From the NCBI RefSeq assembly GCF_019915265.1, contig NZ_CP082780.1, positions 3,653,501-3,717,500 of the forward strand: 64,000 nucleotides of DNA. The letters run 5' to 3'. The DNA comes from Bacillus aquiflavi (GTDB lineage Bacteria; Bacillota; Bacilli; Bacillales; Cytobacillaceae). How positions within the stretch are numbered: the first letter of the stretch is position 1; the number at the start of each line of letters is the position of its first letter. Shown one piece after another: positions 39,355 through 48,737 of this stretch. The notes beneath the pieces are model-generated. The model searched no databases. It was not told the DNA's origin and was given only the letters and a program-made list of their open reading frames with translations. Made by a program: the position numbers and the translations under genes.

Positions 39355-40294
39355 TAGAGCAAAAATAAGTATCCTTGGGATGATGACTGTCATTTTAATC
39401 TTGCTGTTTTTATTTATCGATTTAGGAATGAATTGGGATTATGCTCTTCCGAGAAGAGGAAAGAAAGTATTGGCAATTGTACTAACTGGAGGTGTCATTG
39501 CTTTTTCTACAATGATTTTCCAGACGATTACAAATAACCGGATTTTAACGCCTAGTATTATCGGTTTAGATTCACTTTATATGCTGATCCAAACATTTCT
39601 TATTTTTGTTTTTGGATCTGCAAATATGACGGTTATGAACAAACAGCTTAATTTTATGATCTCTGTAGGATTAATGGTTCTCTTTGCAGGTTTGTTATAC
39701 AAGCTTCTTTTTAAAAGCGAAGGGAGAAATATATATTTTCTACTTTTGATGGGGATTATTTTTGGAACTTTCTTTAGCAGTATCACTTCTTTTTTGCAAG
39801 TGTTAATTGATCCGAATGAATTTATGATCGTTCAAGACCGTATGTTTGCTAGCTTTAATAACGTGAATACAGATTTATTTTTAATTGTAATTGTGCTTAT
39901 CATTTTAACGTGTATTTATTTTTATCCGTTTACAAAATACTTAGATGTCATGTCGCTCGGGAGAGAACAGGCGATTAATTTAGGGGTTGATTATGATGAT
40001 GTTGTCAAGCGGCTTCTTGTTGTCGTAGTGATTTTTGTCTCTATTGCGACAGCATTAGTAGGCCCAATCACTTTTCTTGGTTTGCTTGTAGTGAATGTGG
40101 CTCATCAGTTTATGAAAACGTATCAGCATAAATATTTGCTTGTTAGTTCAATGCTTATTAGTGTTATTGCTCTAGTTGGCGGACAACTACTGGTAGAAAG
40201 GGTTTTTACATTTTCAACGACTTTAAGTGTCATTATTAACTTTGTCGGTGGTGTGTACTTTATCTATCTTCTTTTAAAGGAGAGTAAACGATGA
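39347..40294 (+). CDS. yclO: Iron-siderophore ABC transporter permease (YclO-like)
   Basis: Second permease, 315 residues, of the FecCD fold. GRREQAINLGVDYD-like sequence (LGREQAINLGVDYDDVVKRL) near residue 205 and GPITFLGLLVVNVAHQ near 245 form the region that contacts the ATPase. It starts at ATG behind GAGGAGAAG inside the end of yclN and overlaps yclP by 4 bases, so the genes are tightly coupled. Confidence 0.92.
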   Translation: MSNRAKISILGMMTVILILLFLFIDLGMNWDYALPRRGKKVLAIVLTGGVIAFSTMIFQTITNNRILTPSIIGLDSLYMLIQTFLIFVFGSANMTVMNKQLNFMISVGLMVLFAGLLYKLLFKSEGRNIYFLLLMGIIFGTFFSSITSFLQVLIDPNEFMIVQDRMFASFNNVNTDLFLIVIVLIILTCIYFYPFTKYLDVMSLGREQAINLGVDYDDVVKRLLVVVVIFVSIATALVGPITFLGLLVVNVAHQFMKTYQHKYLLVSSMLISVIALVGGQLLVERVFTFSTTLSVIINFVGGVYFIYLLLKESKR

Positions 40295-41049
40295 TTGAAG
40301 TTCTAAATGTTTCAAAACAATATGAAAGGAAAAATGTTATTCATCAAGTTTCTATTAAAATTGCTAAAGGAAAGATTACATCTTTTATCGGTCCAAACGG
40401 TGCAGGGAAAAGTACGTTATTATCAATAATTAGCCGACTAATACAAGCGGATGAAGGTGAGGTTCTCATCGAAGGCAAAAAGCTCAATTCATATAAAAGC
40501 AAAGACCTTGCCAAGCGAATTTCAATATTGAAGCAGTCGAATCACATTAATATTCGACTAACGATAAGGGAGCTTGTTTCCTTTGGACGATTTCCTTACT
40601 CGCAAGGAAGGCTGACAAAAGAAGATTGGAATTATGTTGATGAGGCTATCGCATATATGGAGTTGAAAGAGATTGAAAATAAGTATTTAGATCAATTAAG
40701 CGGAGGTCAGAAACAGCGTGCTTTTATTGCGATGGTAATTGCACAAAATACAGACTATATTCTTCTTGATGAGCCATTGAATAATCTCGATATGAAGCAT
40801 TCTGTACAAATTATGAAAGTATTACGACGGTTAACAAAAGAACTGGGAAAAACGGTGATCATTGTGATTCATGATATTAATTTCGCTTCATGCTATTCCG
40901 ACTATATCGTTTCGTTGAAAGATGGAAAAGTAGTGAGAGATGGTCCGACAAACGAAATCATTTCTTCCGCTGTTTTAAAAGAAGTATATAGTATGGATAT
41001 TCAAATTCAAGAAATTAACGATGATAAAATTTGTATATTTTACAATTAG
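40291..41049 (+). CDS. yclP: Iron-siderophore ABC transporter ATPase (YclP-like)
   Basis: The 252-residue ATPase that drives siderophore import. Walker A is GPNGAGKST near residue 35, the signature LSGGQKQRAFIAM near 135, Walker B YILLDEPLNNLD near 155, and the switch His lies in VIHDINF. It starts with ATG behind AAAGGAGAG, overlapping yclO. The binding-protein gene follows after about 135 bases. Confidence 0.95.
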   Translation: MIEVLNVSKQYERKNVIHQVSIKIAKGKITSFIGPNGAGKSTLLSIISRLIQADEGEVLIEGKKLNSYKSKDLAKRISILKQSNHINIRLTIRELVSFGRFPYSQGRLTKEDWNYVDEAIAYMELKEIENKYLDQLSGGQKQRAFIAMVIAQNTDYILLDEPLNNLDMKHSVQIMKVLRRLTKELGKTVIIVIHDINFASCYSDYIVSLKDGKVVRDGPTNEIISSAVLKEVYSMDIQIQEINDDKICIFYN

Positions 41050-41185
41050 CTTATTAGGTTTTTATATATTGATGGCTCATTCATCAAGTTTAAACGGATG
41101 GCGGGCCCCTATTCGTTTATTTCTTATGAAATGATCCTATCAATATTAAAATATTAAAACAATTTACTTGAGGTGAAACAAAGTG

Positions 41186-42143
41186 ATGAAAAAGTTCTCA
41201 TTATTAGTCATGATGGTTTGTTTTGCAGTTGTTTTGGCTGCATGCGGTACAAATCCAGCTAAGGAGACGAATAGTTCAAATAAAGAAACAGTGAAAGAAG
41301 AGCCAAAGGAATTAACTATGAAACATCAATTGGGAGAAACAACAGTAAAAGTCAATCCGAAGAAAGTCGTTGTATTTGATTTCGGTATTTTGGATTCTTT
41401 AGATAAATTAAACATAGAGGTAACAGGTGTTCCTCAAGCGAATATCCCTCCTTATCTTTCTAAATTTGAAGATGATAAGTATGTGAATGTTGGAAGCCTT
41501 AAAGAGCCTGACTTTGAGAAAATTAATGAAATAGGTCCTGATCTCATTATTATTTCAGCAAGACAACAGGAAGCATATAAAGAATTAAGTGAAATTGCGC
41601 CAACAATTTATCTAGGAGTCGATCCTTCGAAATATATGGAATCATTTACAGATAATATGGAGACGATAGGTAAATTATTTGAAAAGGAAAAGGAAATAGC
41701 TAAAGAACTTGAAAGTATTGACCAATCTATCAAACAATTAAAAGAAAAAGCGACAGCAGATGAAAAGAATAGTCTTGTTGTTTTAGCTAACGATGGCAAT
41801 ATTAGCGCCTTTGGACCAGGTTCAAGATTTGGCCTTATTCATGATGTTTTTGGCTTTAAAGCAGTTGATGAAAATATTGAAATTTCTAGGCATGGTCAGA
41901 GCGTTTCCTTTGAATATGTTATTGAAAAAGACCCTGAATACTTATTTGTAATAGATAGAGGAGCTGTAGTAGGCGGCCAATCTTCCGCAAAACAAATAAT
42001 TGAAAATAGCTTTAATTAAAAACACAACAGCATATAAAAATAATCATATTATTTATTTAGACCCTAACTATTGGTATTTATCAGGCGGTGGACTTGTTTC
42101 AGTGCCTGAAATGATAAAGGAAATTGAGAAAGGGATAGAATAA
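41186..42143 (+). pseudogene. yclQ: Siderophore-binding lipoprotein (YclQ-like), frameshifted near its end
   Basis: Lipoprotein that captures the ferric siderophore outside the membrane. A signal with lipobox VVLAAC is followed by the type III periplasmic-binding fold (LDSLDKLNIEVTGVPQ, SLKEPDFEKINEIGPDLIIIS). The frame stops at 42019, but the neighbouring frame carries the family C-terminus, HIIYLDPNYWYLSGGGLVSV, ending at 42143. One surplus A near 42014 explains the break. The restored protein is about 318 residues. Confidence 0.87.
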
Positions 42144-42151
42144 AGTATCAT

Positions 42152-42190
42152 AAAAATGACCTCAGGATTAAGATCCGGGGTCATTTTCTC
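42152..42190 (+). terminator. Terminator of the siderophore operon
   Basis: AAAATGACCTC at 42155-42165 pairs with GGGGTCATTTT at 42176-42186. Downstream T residues are few but the stem is long. Confidence 0.75.
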
Positions 42191-42293
42191 ACTTCAAAAG
42201 AACTAAACTATTTAGAGCATTTCATCAAGTTTTTTTTAAAAAATATGATACCATGGTGAGTATGTAACTTTAAAAATTAAAAGAGGTGTTAAA

Positions 42294-43025
42294 ATGAAAA
42301 TTGAGGTATGGTCTGATTTTGTTTGTCCGTTTTGCTATATTGGAAAGCGGCGATTAGAGGTGGCTTTAGCTAAATTTCCTCATAAAGACAAAGTAATAGT
42401 ACAGTATAAAAGCTATGAGCTTGATCCAAGCTCACCAAAGGATGTAAATGTGAATTTTCACCAAGTATTAGCTTCAAAGTATGGGATGAGTCTTGACGAG
42501 GCAAAAAAAACGACTGACGGTATTGCTCAACAAGCCGCAAGTGTTGGTTTAACCTATCATTTTGATAAAATGATTCCAACAAACACTTTTGACGCTCATC
42601 GCCTTGCGAAATTCGCTCAAACATGCGGGAAAGAAAACGAAGTGACAGAGAAACTGCTTTTCGCCTATTTCACTGAGTCTAAGCATCTCGGTGATCATAA
42701 GACGTTAGCGGATATAGCCGAAACAGTTGGTTTAGATCGTCAAGAAGTATTAAATGTACTTGCAGATGAGCAGGCTTTTTCAGATGAAGTGCGTTCAGAT
42801 GAACAACAAGCTCAACAAGTGGGCGTTCGCGGAGTGCCGTTTTTCGTTATTAATGAAAAATATGCAATCTCAGGAGCGCAACCTGAAGAAGTATTTCTAA
42901 ATGCACTTCAAAAAGTATGGGAAGAGGAATCTGGAGCACCTATCTTGCAAGACCTTTCTAATAATGGAGCTGAAGGCGCAAGCTGTACAGATGGAAGTTG
43001 TGTTGTGCCGAATAAAGAAGCATAG
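42294..43025 (+). CDS. DsbA-family oxidoreductase, FrnE type
   Basis: Cytoplasmic thiol-disulfide oxidoreductase of 243 residues; no signal peptide. The active site is CPFC (11-14) in VWSDFVCPFCYIGKRRLE. The cis-proline loop is GVRGVPFFVINEKYAISGAQ near residue 185. The family includes FrnE, linked to oxidative-stress tolerance. An unusual tail, ASCTDGSCVVPNKEA, adds a second Cys pair. ATG 42294 follows AAGAGGTG. Confidence 0.92.
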   Translation: MKIEVWSDFVCPFCYIGKRRLEVALAKFPHKDKVIVQYKSYELDPSSPKDVNVNFHQVLASKYGMSLDEAKKTTDGIAQQAASVGLTYHFDKMIPTNTFDAHRLAKFAQTCGKENEVTEKLLFAYFTESKHLGDHKTLADIAETVGLDRQEVLNVLADEQAFSDEVRSDEQQAQQVGVRGVPFFVINEKYAISGAQPEEVFLNALQKVWEEESGAPILQDLSNNGAEGASCTDGSCVVPNKEA

Positions 43026-43102
43026 ATTTTTACAAATGAGACTTCTTAGCGAGAGAAGGATTGTCCCTTTTCTCGCTTTATTATTTTAATAAAAAGCATT
43101 AC

Positions 43103-43483
43103 CTATATTTTAGCAGCTTGGGATGATGAGTTTTCCTCAGTTGTTTCAAGTTTTTTTGCATCATGAGTGTTTCCACTGAAATTTAAGGCAACTACCCCAA
43201 TTACTATGAAAAGAATGGATATTACTTTAACGAAATTTAGTTTTTCTTGGAAAAGCAGAAATCCAATTAAGGTAATAAAGACAATTCCTACTCCAGACCA
43301 AACGGCGTAAGCAACTGATACGTCCATCGTTTTTAATGCAATGGCAAGTAATAGGAAACTGCTTATGTAAAAGAAGATCATTAAAATACTCGGAATGAAT
43401 CTCGTTAAACCATTTGAAAGCTTCATAGCTGTCGTACCTGCTACTTCAAACAAAATAGCTAAACTTAAAAAGATCCAATGCAT
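43103..43483 (-). CDS. Small multidrug resistance (SMR) family transporter
   Basis: A 126-residue protein with four membrane helices. The essential Glu is in LAILFEVAGTTAMKLS near residue 13, and YAVWSGVGIVFITLIGF lies in the third helix, as in EmrE/Qac-type proton-coupled exporters. A hydrophilic, Ser/Gln-rich tail of about 20 residues is longer than usual. Upstream (43484-43520 on the other strand) I see AAAGGCAGG before the ATG but no convincing guanidine riboswitch. The substrate is not assigned. Confidence 0.92.
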   Translation of the reverse strand: MHWIFLSLAILFEVAGTTAMKLSNGLTRFIPSILMIFFYISSFLLLAIALKTMDVSVAYAVWSGVGIVFITLIGFLLFQEKLNFVKVISILFIVIGVVALNFSGNTHDAKKLETTEENSSSQAAKI

Positions 43484-43960
43484 ATAATTTCCCTGCCTTT
43501 ATATTTGACTAATATCCATAGCACTTGCCATTCCTTTAATCTATTCCTTTTATTTCAATCATCAGTTTCTATTGTTTGCTGTCAGCAATCTAAGCTAAAT
43601 CAAGTTTTTTTTACCATAGTAAGCTGTTTATAAAATCAAAAAAGTCTTCTGAAAGCTACTTCACTAAGTTTTGAATGAGGTCACTAGTGGAAATTATAAC
43701 ATGTAAATAACACACTCCACTAGGGGATGGAACTTTTTTTTTACCCTTTACATGTTTAAATCACCTTAAAAGACTGTTTGTTTTTCAATCTTAGTTAAAG
43801 CAGTTCAAAAAAAATCTAGTAAAAATTAGAAAAAAGAGTGTTTAATATGATGATTTTCCCAGTTAAAAATTGTATAATATAATTAAATTGTTTATTCTAG
43901 TAACGTTAAAGAGTATATGGGGCCGACTTTGTAATGTTTTCATAAGGAGGGTTTCGATCA
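43484..43960. other. Non-coding region between divergent genes
   Basis: About 477 bases between the SMR gene and the hypothetical gene at 43961. No gene is supported. TTGTATAATATAATTAA near 43868 suggests a promoter for the downstream gene. A search by eye for ykkC-type guanidine riboswitch motifs gave nothing. Confidence 0.5.
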
Positions 43961-44410
43961 ATGGATACGATTAAATTTAAAACTAGACAAACGAAGGAAG
44001 GTCCAATTGTTGATATTTATATAAATGAGAAAAATATAATTGATATATTAATAGAAGTTGAATCCTCTTTTGCGTTACGAGAAGGTAAGCAGCATATTGC
44101 AGGCGATTATTCGGGGCTATGGCCGGAAATTGTCTATTTACCATCAAAGCATATGTTAGGGAAACCCGTAGAAGAATTAGACTTTTATAATGGAAAATCA
44201 GCTATTTTACGGTGTAAATGTGGAATTACCGAATGTTGGCCATTTGTAGTAAACATTTATTTAGACAAGGATACAGTCACTTGGTCTGATTTTGAACAGC
44301 CGCACCGTGGGAAAAATTCAGCAGGAGGACACTGGGAATATGAACAGTTAAACCCATTTATTTTTGACCGTAAACAGTATGAAGAAGCTTTAAAGCACAG
44401 ACTATTATAA
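43961..44410 (+). CDS. Conserved hypothetical protein with CxCG motif
   Basis: A 149-residue soluble protein behind an excellent AAGGAGGGTT site. Near residues 87-97 it has RCKCGITECWPF, three cysteines suited to metal binding. The rest mixes beta strands with acidic loops (GPIVDIYINEKNIIDILIEVE) and ends with FIFDRKQYEEALKHRLL. From memory similar proteins occur in bacilli without a known function. A terminator-like hairpin (CCGCT..AGCGG at 44449-44467) follows. Confidence 0.8.
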   Translation: MDTIKFKTRQTKEGPIVDIYINEKNIIDILIEVESSFALREGKQHIAGDYSGLWPEIVYLPSKHMLGKPVEELDFYNGKSAILRCKCGITECWPFVVNIYLDKDTVTWSDFEQPHRGKNSAGGHWEYEQLNPFIFDRKQYEEALKHRLL

Positions 44411-44493
44411 TAGTTTACCTAACATATTTTTTGTTTTTACGAAAAAAAACCGCTAATTGATAAGCGGTCAAAGTCAATTTTTGAAGTTACTGT

Positions 44494-44627
44494 CCTCAGA
44501 CTGGTTGAAAACGCTTGACAGTCGAGGCACGTAGCACGAGGCGGAAGCGAATCGAACAGTCCGTTCATGAGCTTACAACGAAGTGCAAGTAACGAAGAAT
44601 GCGAGCGTTTGTCACCAATCTGGGATC
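44494..44627. repeat. Single copy of the dispersed structured repeat
   Basis: CCTCAGACTGGTTGAAAACG at the start and ATGCGAGCGTTTGTCACC near the end match the three units at 6469-6980, with several differences. CGCTAATTGATAA stands on both sides, at 44451-44463 and 44628-44640, a 13-base direct duplication around the element. The copy lies in the 3' regions of two convergent genes. Confidence 0.8.
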
Positions 44628-44643
44628 GCTAATTGATAAACAA

Positions 44644-45870
44644 TTAAGAAGCCTTTATTGGAGTGTTTGTTTGTTCTATGTTTAGGGCTGGACCGAAGAA
44701 TTCATAGTGAATATTCTCTTCCTTAACCCCTAATTTTTGTAAGTTTGTAATCATTGCTTTCATAAATGGCACAGGTCCGCAAATGTAGTAATCTGCATGA
44801 TCCTTTACATAGTTTTCAAGGACATCTTTTGTAATATGGCCAACTATATCAGCATTCTCAGGGTGCACTGGTTTGTCATAGCAGTAGACTTTTTCAGCAT
44901 TTTCTAGGTTTTCTATTATTTCTTTTACAGTATTTTTAAATGCCTGTACTTCTTCGTTTCTTGCGGCATGGATAAATGTAACTGAACGTTCTTTATTTTG
45001 TTTTGCAATTGTATTAAACATTGACATCATTGGCGTAATTCCTACTCCGCCGCTTAATAAAACAACAGGTGTAGAGGCAGCAGTATCTAAAGTGAAGTCA
45101 CCTGCAGGAGCACTGATTTCTATTTCATCACCAACATCAATATGGTCATGTAAATAGTTAGACACTTTTCCTTCAGGTTTATTAGGCTCCGCCTCACGTT
45201 TAACAGATATTCTGAAATAGTCGTTTCCAGGTGCGTCAGATAATGTATATTGTCGATTTAAGACATACGTTTCACCTTCAACTTTTACACGAATGGTAAT
45301 GTACTGTCCTGGGAGGAAAGTTGGAACAGTGTCTCCATCTTTCGTTTTTAAATAAAAAGATGTAATGATAGAGCTCTCTTTAACTTTATTTGCAACAACG
45401 AATGGTTTAAAGAAACGCCATCCTCCTTGTTGCTCCTCGGCTTGATCGTACATCTTTGCTTCTACGTCTATAAATACATTTGCAATCACATCGTAAGCTT
45501 CTGCCCAAGCATTTATAACGTCATCTGTTGCTGCGTTGCCAAGCACCTCTTTCATAGCGGCTAACAAGTTTTCACCGACAATTGGATAGTGTTCTTTTTT
45601 AACACCTAAGCCTCGATGTTTATAACCAACTTGTTGAACAACTGGAAGAATTGCCTCAAGCTGTTCAATATGTTGAGCCGCTGCATATAGAGCGTTTGCT
45701 AAGGCAGTTTGTTGTCTTCCTTGTCCTTGGTTAGCGTGGTTGAAAATATTTAATAGCTCTGGATGAGCAGCAAACATTTTTTTGTAAAAATGTTTTGTAA
45801 TTTCCGTACCCTTTTCTTCCAAGACCGGTGCTGTTGCTTTTACAATCTCGATCGTTTTTTTTGATAACAT
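44644..45870 (-). CDS. hmp: Flavohemoglobin (nitric oxide dioxygenase)
   Basis: Detoxifies nitric oxide to nitrate using O2 and NAD(P)H. The 408-residue protein joins a globin domain (heme His in VQQVGYKHRGLGV near residue 83) to an FAD domain (RQYTLSD and ISVKREAE near 205-220) and an NAD domain (VVLLSGGVGITPMMSMF near 275 and YYICGPVPFMKAM near 365). I use ATG 45870, with AAGGAG before it; an in-frame GTG lies three codons upstream. The divergent gene is nsrR, its usual regulator. Confidence 0.97.
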   Translation of the reverse strand: MLSKKTIEIVKATAPVLEEKGTEITKHFYKKMFAAHPELLNIFNHANQGQGRQQTALANALYAAAQHIEQLEAILPVVQQVGYKHRGLGVKKEHYPIVGENLLAAMKEVLGNAATDDVINAWAEAYDVIANVFIDVEAKMYDQAEEQQGGWRFFKPFVVANKVKESSIITSFYLKTKDGDTVPTFLPGQYITIRVKVEGETYVLNRQYTLSDAPGNDYFRISVKREAEPNKPEGKVSNYLHDHIDVGDEIEISAPAGDFTLDTAASTPVVLLSGGVGITPMMSMFNTIAKQNKERSVTFIHAARNEEVQAFKNTVKEIIENLENAEKVYCYDKPVHPENADIVGHITKDVLENYVKDHADYYICGPVPFMKAMITNLQKLGVKEENIHYEFFGPALNIEQTNTPIKAS

Positions 45871-45895
45871 TTGAATCACTCCTTGATGTTAATAA

Positions 45896-45918
45896 AACAT
45901 ATATATTTTATGCATCTT
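45896..45918. promoter_or_regulatory. Candidate NsrR operator
   Basis: AACATATATATTTTATGCAT lies in the hmp-nsrR intergenic region, about 25 bases before hmp. It is AT-rich and imperfectly palindromic, like reported NsrR sites in bacilli. The match is loose, so this is a proposal. Confidence 0.45.
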
Positions 45919-46045
45919 TAGAGTAATACTTTTGCGGAATTAAAGCAATATATTAGATAAATCTTTAAAAAGTTGTCACATTTTATTTATTTAGTTTTCA
46001 ATTGTATAATAGTTTTATTTTTTTATTAAAGGTGAGGATACCATT

Positions 46046-46480
46046 ATGAGATTAACTAATTATACTGACTATTCTTTACGTGTACTTATCTACTTATATA
46101 CGAAGGAAAAAGGTAAGCTTTCTAATATTAAAGAAATTGCTGATGTATATGGCATCTCCAAAAATCATTTAATGAAGGTTATTTATGAATTAGGCAAAAA
46201 TGGTTTTGTGGAAACAATCCGTGGAAGAAACGGAGGGATTCGTTTAGCAAAATCACCTTCAGAGATTCGGATTGGGGATGTTGTTAGAAAGATGGAGGAT
46301 AATTTTTATCTTGTTGAATGTTTCGATGAAAAACAAAACAAATGTATTATTTCACCTGTCTGTGGATTAACTCATGTTTTTAAACAAGCACTCCAAGCAT
46401 ATTTTCAAGTGCTTGATGACTATACTTTAGAAGATATAGGAGGTAGCCAACAAAAATTACTTGAGTTATTTCACTCGTAA
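46046..46480 (+). CDS. nsrR: Nitric-oxide-sensing repressor NsrR (Rrf2 family)
   Basis: Fe-S transcription factor of 144 residues that lifts repression of hmp when NO attacks its cluster. The N-terminal winged helix includes LSNIKEIADVYGISKNHLMKVI. Cysteines at 92, 100 and 106 fall exactly at the cluster-ligand positions of B. subtilis NsrR. It starts at ATG behind AAAGGTGAGG and is divergent from hmp, which supports the assignment over IscR-like relatives. Confidence 0.95.
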   Translation: MRLTNYTDYSLRVLIYLYTKEKGKLSNIKEIADVYGISKNHLMKVIYELGKNGFVETIRGRNGGIRLAKSPSEIRIGDVVRKMEDNFYLVECFDEKQNKCIISPVCGLTHVFKQALQAYFQVLDDYTLEDIGGSQQKLLELFHS

Positions 46481-46752
46481 TTTTAGAACTGGTTCCACCT
46501 AACTTCTTAGTAAGTCCCCAATTTAACTCCTTCTTATGAATTTCAAAATATACTTATTGTTTCTTCGCCCTATTGTAAATGGTAATTCATGATTCGTTAA
46601 TCTAGGTAAGTATTTCAGTTAATCATCGGTACATCGATTCTACTGCTCATGCTTGCTCATTTTCCGTTTAATAGATATAACGGACATAATCTGCAGGCAA
46701 ATTTTTACGATGCGAACCGTTCTAGTTAGTAATAGTCGGAAAAATTTTAAAG

Positions 46753-46790
46753 CATGATAAAGCCCTGTAAATAAGGCTTTATCATGTTAT
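46753..46790. terminator. Bidirectional-type terminator hairpin
   Basis: CATGATAAAGCC at 46754-46765 and GGCTTTATCATG at 46775-46786 form a perfect 12-bp stem followed by TTATTTT. It lies in the 395-base space between nsrR and the convergent ABC transporter genes, where I see no other gene. Confidence 0.8.
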
Positions 46791-46875
46791 TTTGAACAAC
46801 AAAGAAGAATAACGATCGGACTATTGGATTTCTGACATTTAATTGATGAAAAAATATTTGAACTTCAAAAAAACT

Positions 46876-48723
46876 CTATGCTTCTTTTGGTAATACAATC
46901 CCTTTATATAACTGCACAGTGACTAAATAATAGATGGCGTAAATGATGAGAAAGATCGTAATGGGAACCCAAATTTTCAAATAAGGGTCTACTAGTATAA
47001 AGCTAAACATAATCATTCCTGCCAGTACATGTACAATTCCTAATAAAGCAGGAAACGTAAACACAATGAACAACTCTTTATAGATTGATTTAATGAGTAG
47101 TGGTTTACGGACGCCTATTTTTCTTAACATGCTGTAACGCTTTATATCTGTTGTTGCGCTTGAAAGAATTTTAAACATTAATACGCTTGCCATCATCATT
47201 AAAAATGCAATTCCGAGGAAAAATCCCATAAAGACTGTTCCAGTCATGATCGCCTTTATTTGTTCGTAATCAGTATACTTCGTATGGAACATTTCTAGCT
47301 CTTGTCCCGTAAATGCTTGTGCTACTTCCTTTTGGCGTTCGCCAATTTCTTTTAATTGTAATTCATACAATAAAAAGTCATCCGTCATAGCTACGAGTAA
47401 TTGATATTCCTTTCCTTCAAATTGGTCGTAACGTTCTTTATCTGTTATCAAAACTGTTCTGTCAGCGAACAACTGACTTGAGACATTGAAATCTGTGAAA
47501 AAGCTTCTACTCCATACTTCTGGTACTGTCGGTGGTTCTTCTTGACTAGAGACAATATATTCTTGTTCAGGAAGCGGCGCAGAAATACGTTTTACCTCTT
47601 CATCTTTAAGGTCTTCTTTAGCGAGCGGAGGATTTTTGATTAAATCATCTTTTAAGAAATAGACAGATTGATCATCGATTTTATAACGATATTGTAATTT
47701 ATCGGTCAGGTTCATTTTTTCTAACGCTTTTTCATCTGCTTCATTAGGATGATGAATAGCTACGTCATACGTGTAGAAAGTATTTACACTATGGCTAATG
47801 TTAATATAAAAGGATAATCCGGCCGCCATCGCCCCAACACCAAGTGCAATTAGCATTGTAACAGTTCCTAATACTTTTGATAAACTTACGACTCTAAATC
47901 GCAGCTGCGCATAGGTAAAAGAATTTAACCCTTTTTCATTTATGTGGCGAACTTGTTTTAATCTTTGTACGAAGTAAGGTAAAAATGAATTGAAAATTAA
48001 GTATGTTCCAGTCGTTGTTGTAATCGCACTTATAATAACTCCGAAGTGCAGTAACTTATCCATATTTATAAACGCAAAATACCCGATACCGATTAAAATG
48101 ACTGAGATCATCGTTTTAACGAGTGTTTGAACTCGTTTTACATTTCCCGGTTCAGATTGTCCATCTGCTGTTAATATTTCCAGGATCGATTTTTTCGCAA
48201 TTTTTGCCGCATTTACAATCGAGGTTAACAAAAATAAAATAATATAAAAAATCAAAGTTGTTGTAATAGAAGGCAGATAAAATGGTTTAAAACCATCAGC
48301 TGGGAACCCGAGTTGTTTCATTAGCAGATCGCCAATACCGGTTGAAAGTCCGATACCAACTAACAGCCCGATAAAAAGTGAAATAAGTCCAATGGCAAAT
48401 GTTTCGAAAAACATTACTTGAGTTACCCGTGATTTTTTTGCTCCTAACATCATATACATTCCTAATTCTTTTTGCCGAAGCGAAAGAATAAAAGAGGTAG
48501 CGTAAAATATATAAAATAATGTAATAACACTTAATATGGCTGTCCCTACATGAAAAACAAAAACGATTGAGCTAATGACCGAGTTTGCTTCGATAAATTC
48601 TTTATTTTGTGCTAGTGTTTGAAACATGTAAAATATCGAAATTGAGATGACTAGTCCGAAAAGGAGGACGATATAATCTTTCATCTTTTTTCTTATACTA
48701 GAAAGTGAGAGCTTTAAAAGCAT
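46876..48723 (-). CDS. BceB-type ABC transporter permease
   Basis: A 615-residue FtsX-like permease of the antimicrobial-peptide detoxification type. Ten membrane helices are arranged as 1 + 3 + 3 + 3-like groups, with a large outer domain at about residues 310-505 (FYTYDVAIHHPNEADEKAL...). FYATSFILSLRQKELGMYMMLGAKKSRV near residue 70 is the typical coupling region. It lies 14 bases after its ATPase gene. No BceRS-type two-component genes are in the window, although these transporters usually have them next door. Confidence 0.93.
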   Translation of the reverse strand: MLLKLSLSSIRKKMKDYIVLLFGLVISISIFYMFQTLAQNKEFIEANSVISSIVFVFHVGTAILSVITLFYIFYATSFILSLRQKELGMYMMLGAKKSRVTQVMFFETFAIGLISLFIGLLVGIGLSTGIGDLLMKQLGFPADGFKPFYLPSITTTLIFYIILFLLTSIVNAAKIAKKSILEILTADGQSEPGNVKRVQTLVKTMISVILIGIGYFAFINMDKLLHFGVIISAITTTTGTYLIFNSFLPYFVQRLKQVRHINEKGLNSFTYAQLRFRVVSLSKVLGTVTMLIALGVGAMAAGLSFYINISHSVNTFYTYDVAIHHPNEADEKALEKMNLTDKLQYRYKIDDQSVYFLKDDLIKNPPLAKEDLKDEEVKRISAPLPEQEYIVSSQEEPPTVPEVWSRSFFTDFNVSSQLFADRTVLITDKERYDQFEGKEYQLLVAMTDDFLLYELQLKEIGERQKEVAQAFTGQELEMFHTKYTDYEQIKAIMTGTVFMGFFLGIAFLMMMASVLMFKILSSATTDIKRYSMLRKIGVRKPLLIKSIYKELFIVFTFPALLGIVHVLAGMIMFSFILVDPYLKIWVPITIFLIIYAIYYLVTVQLYKGIVLPKEA

Positions 48724-48737
48724 ATTATCCCTCCTCC

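Noticed and set aside
43484-43960. Guanidine riboswitch ahead of the SMR gene
   Set aside because: SMR genes often have one, but I found neither the paired ACGR loops of class II nor the conserved class I core.
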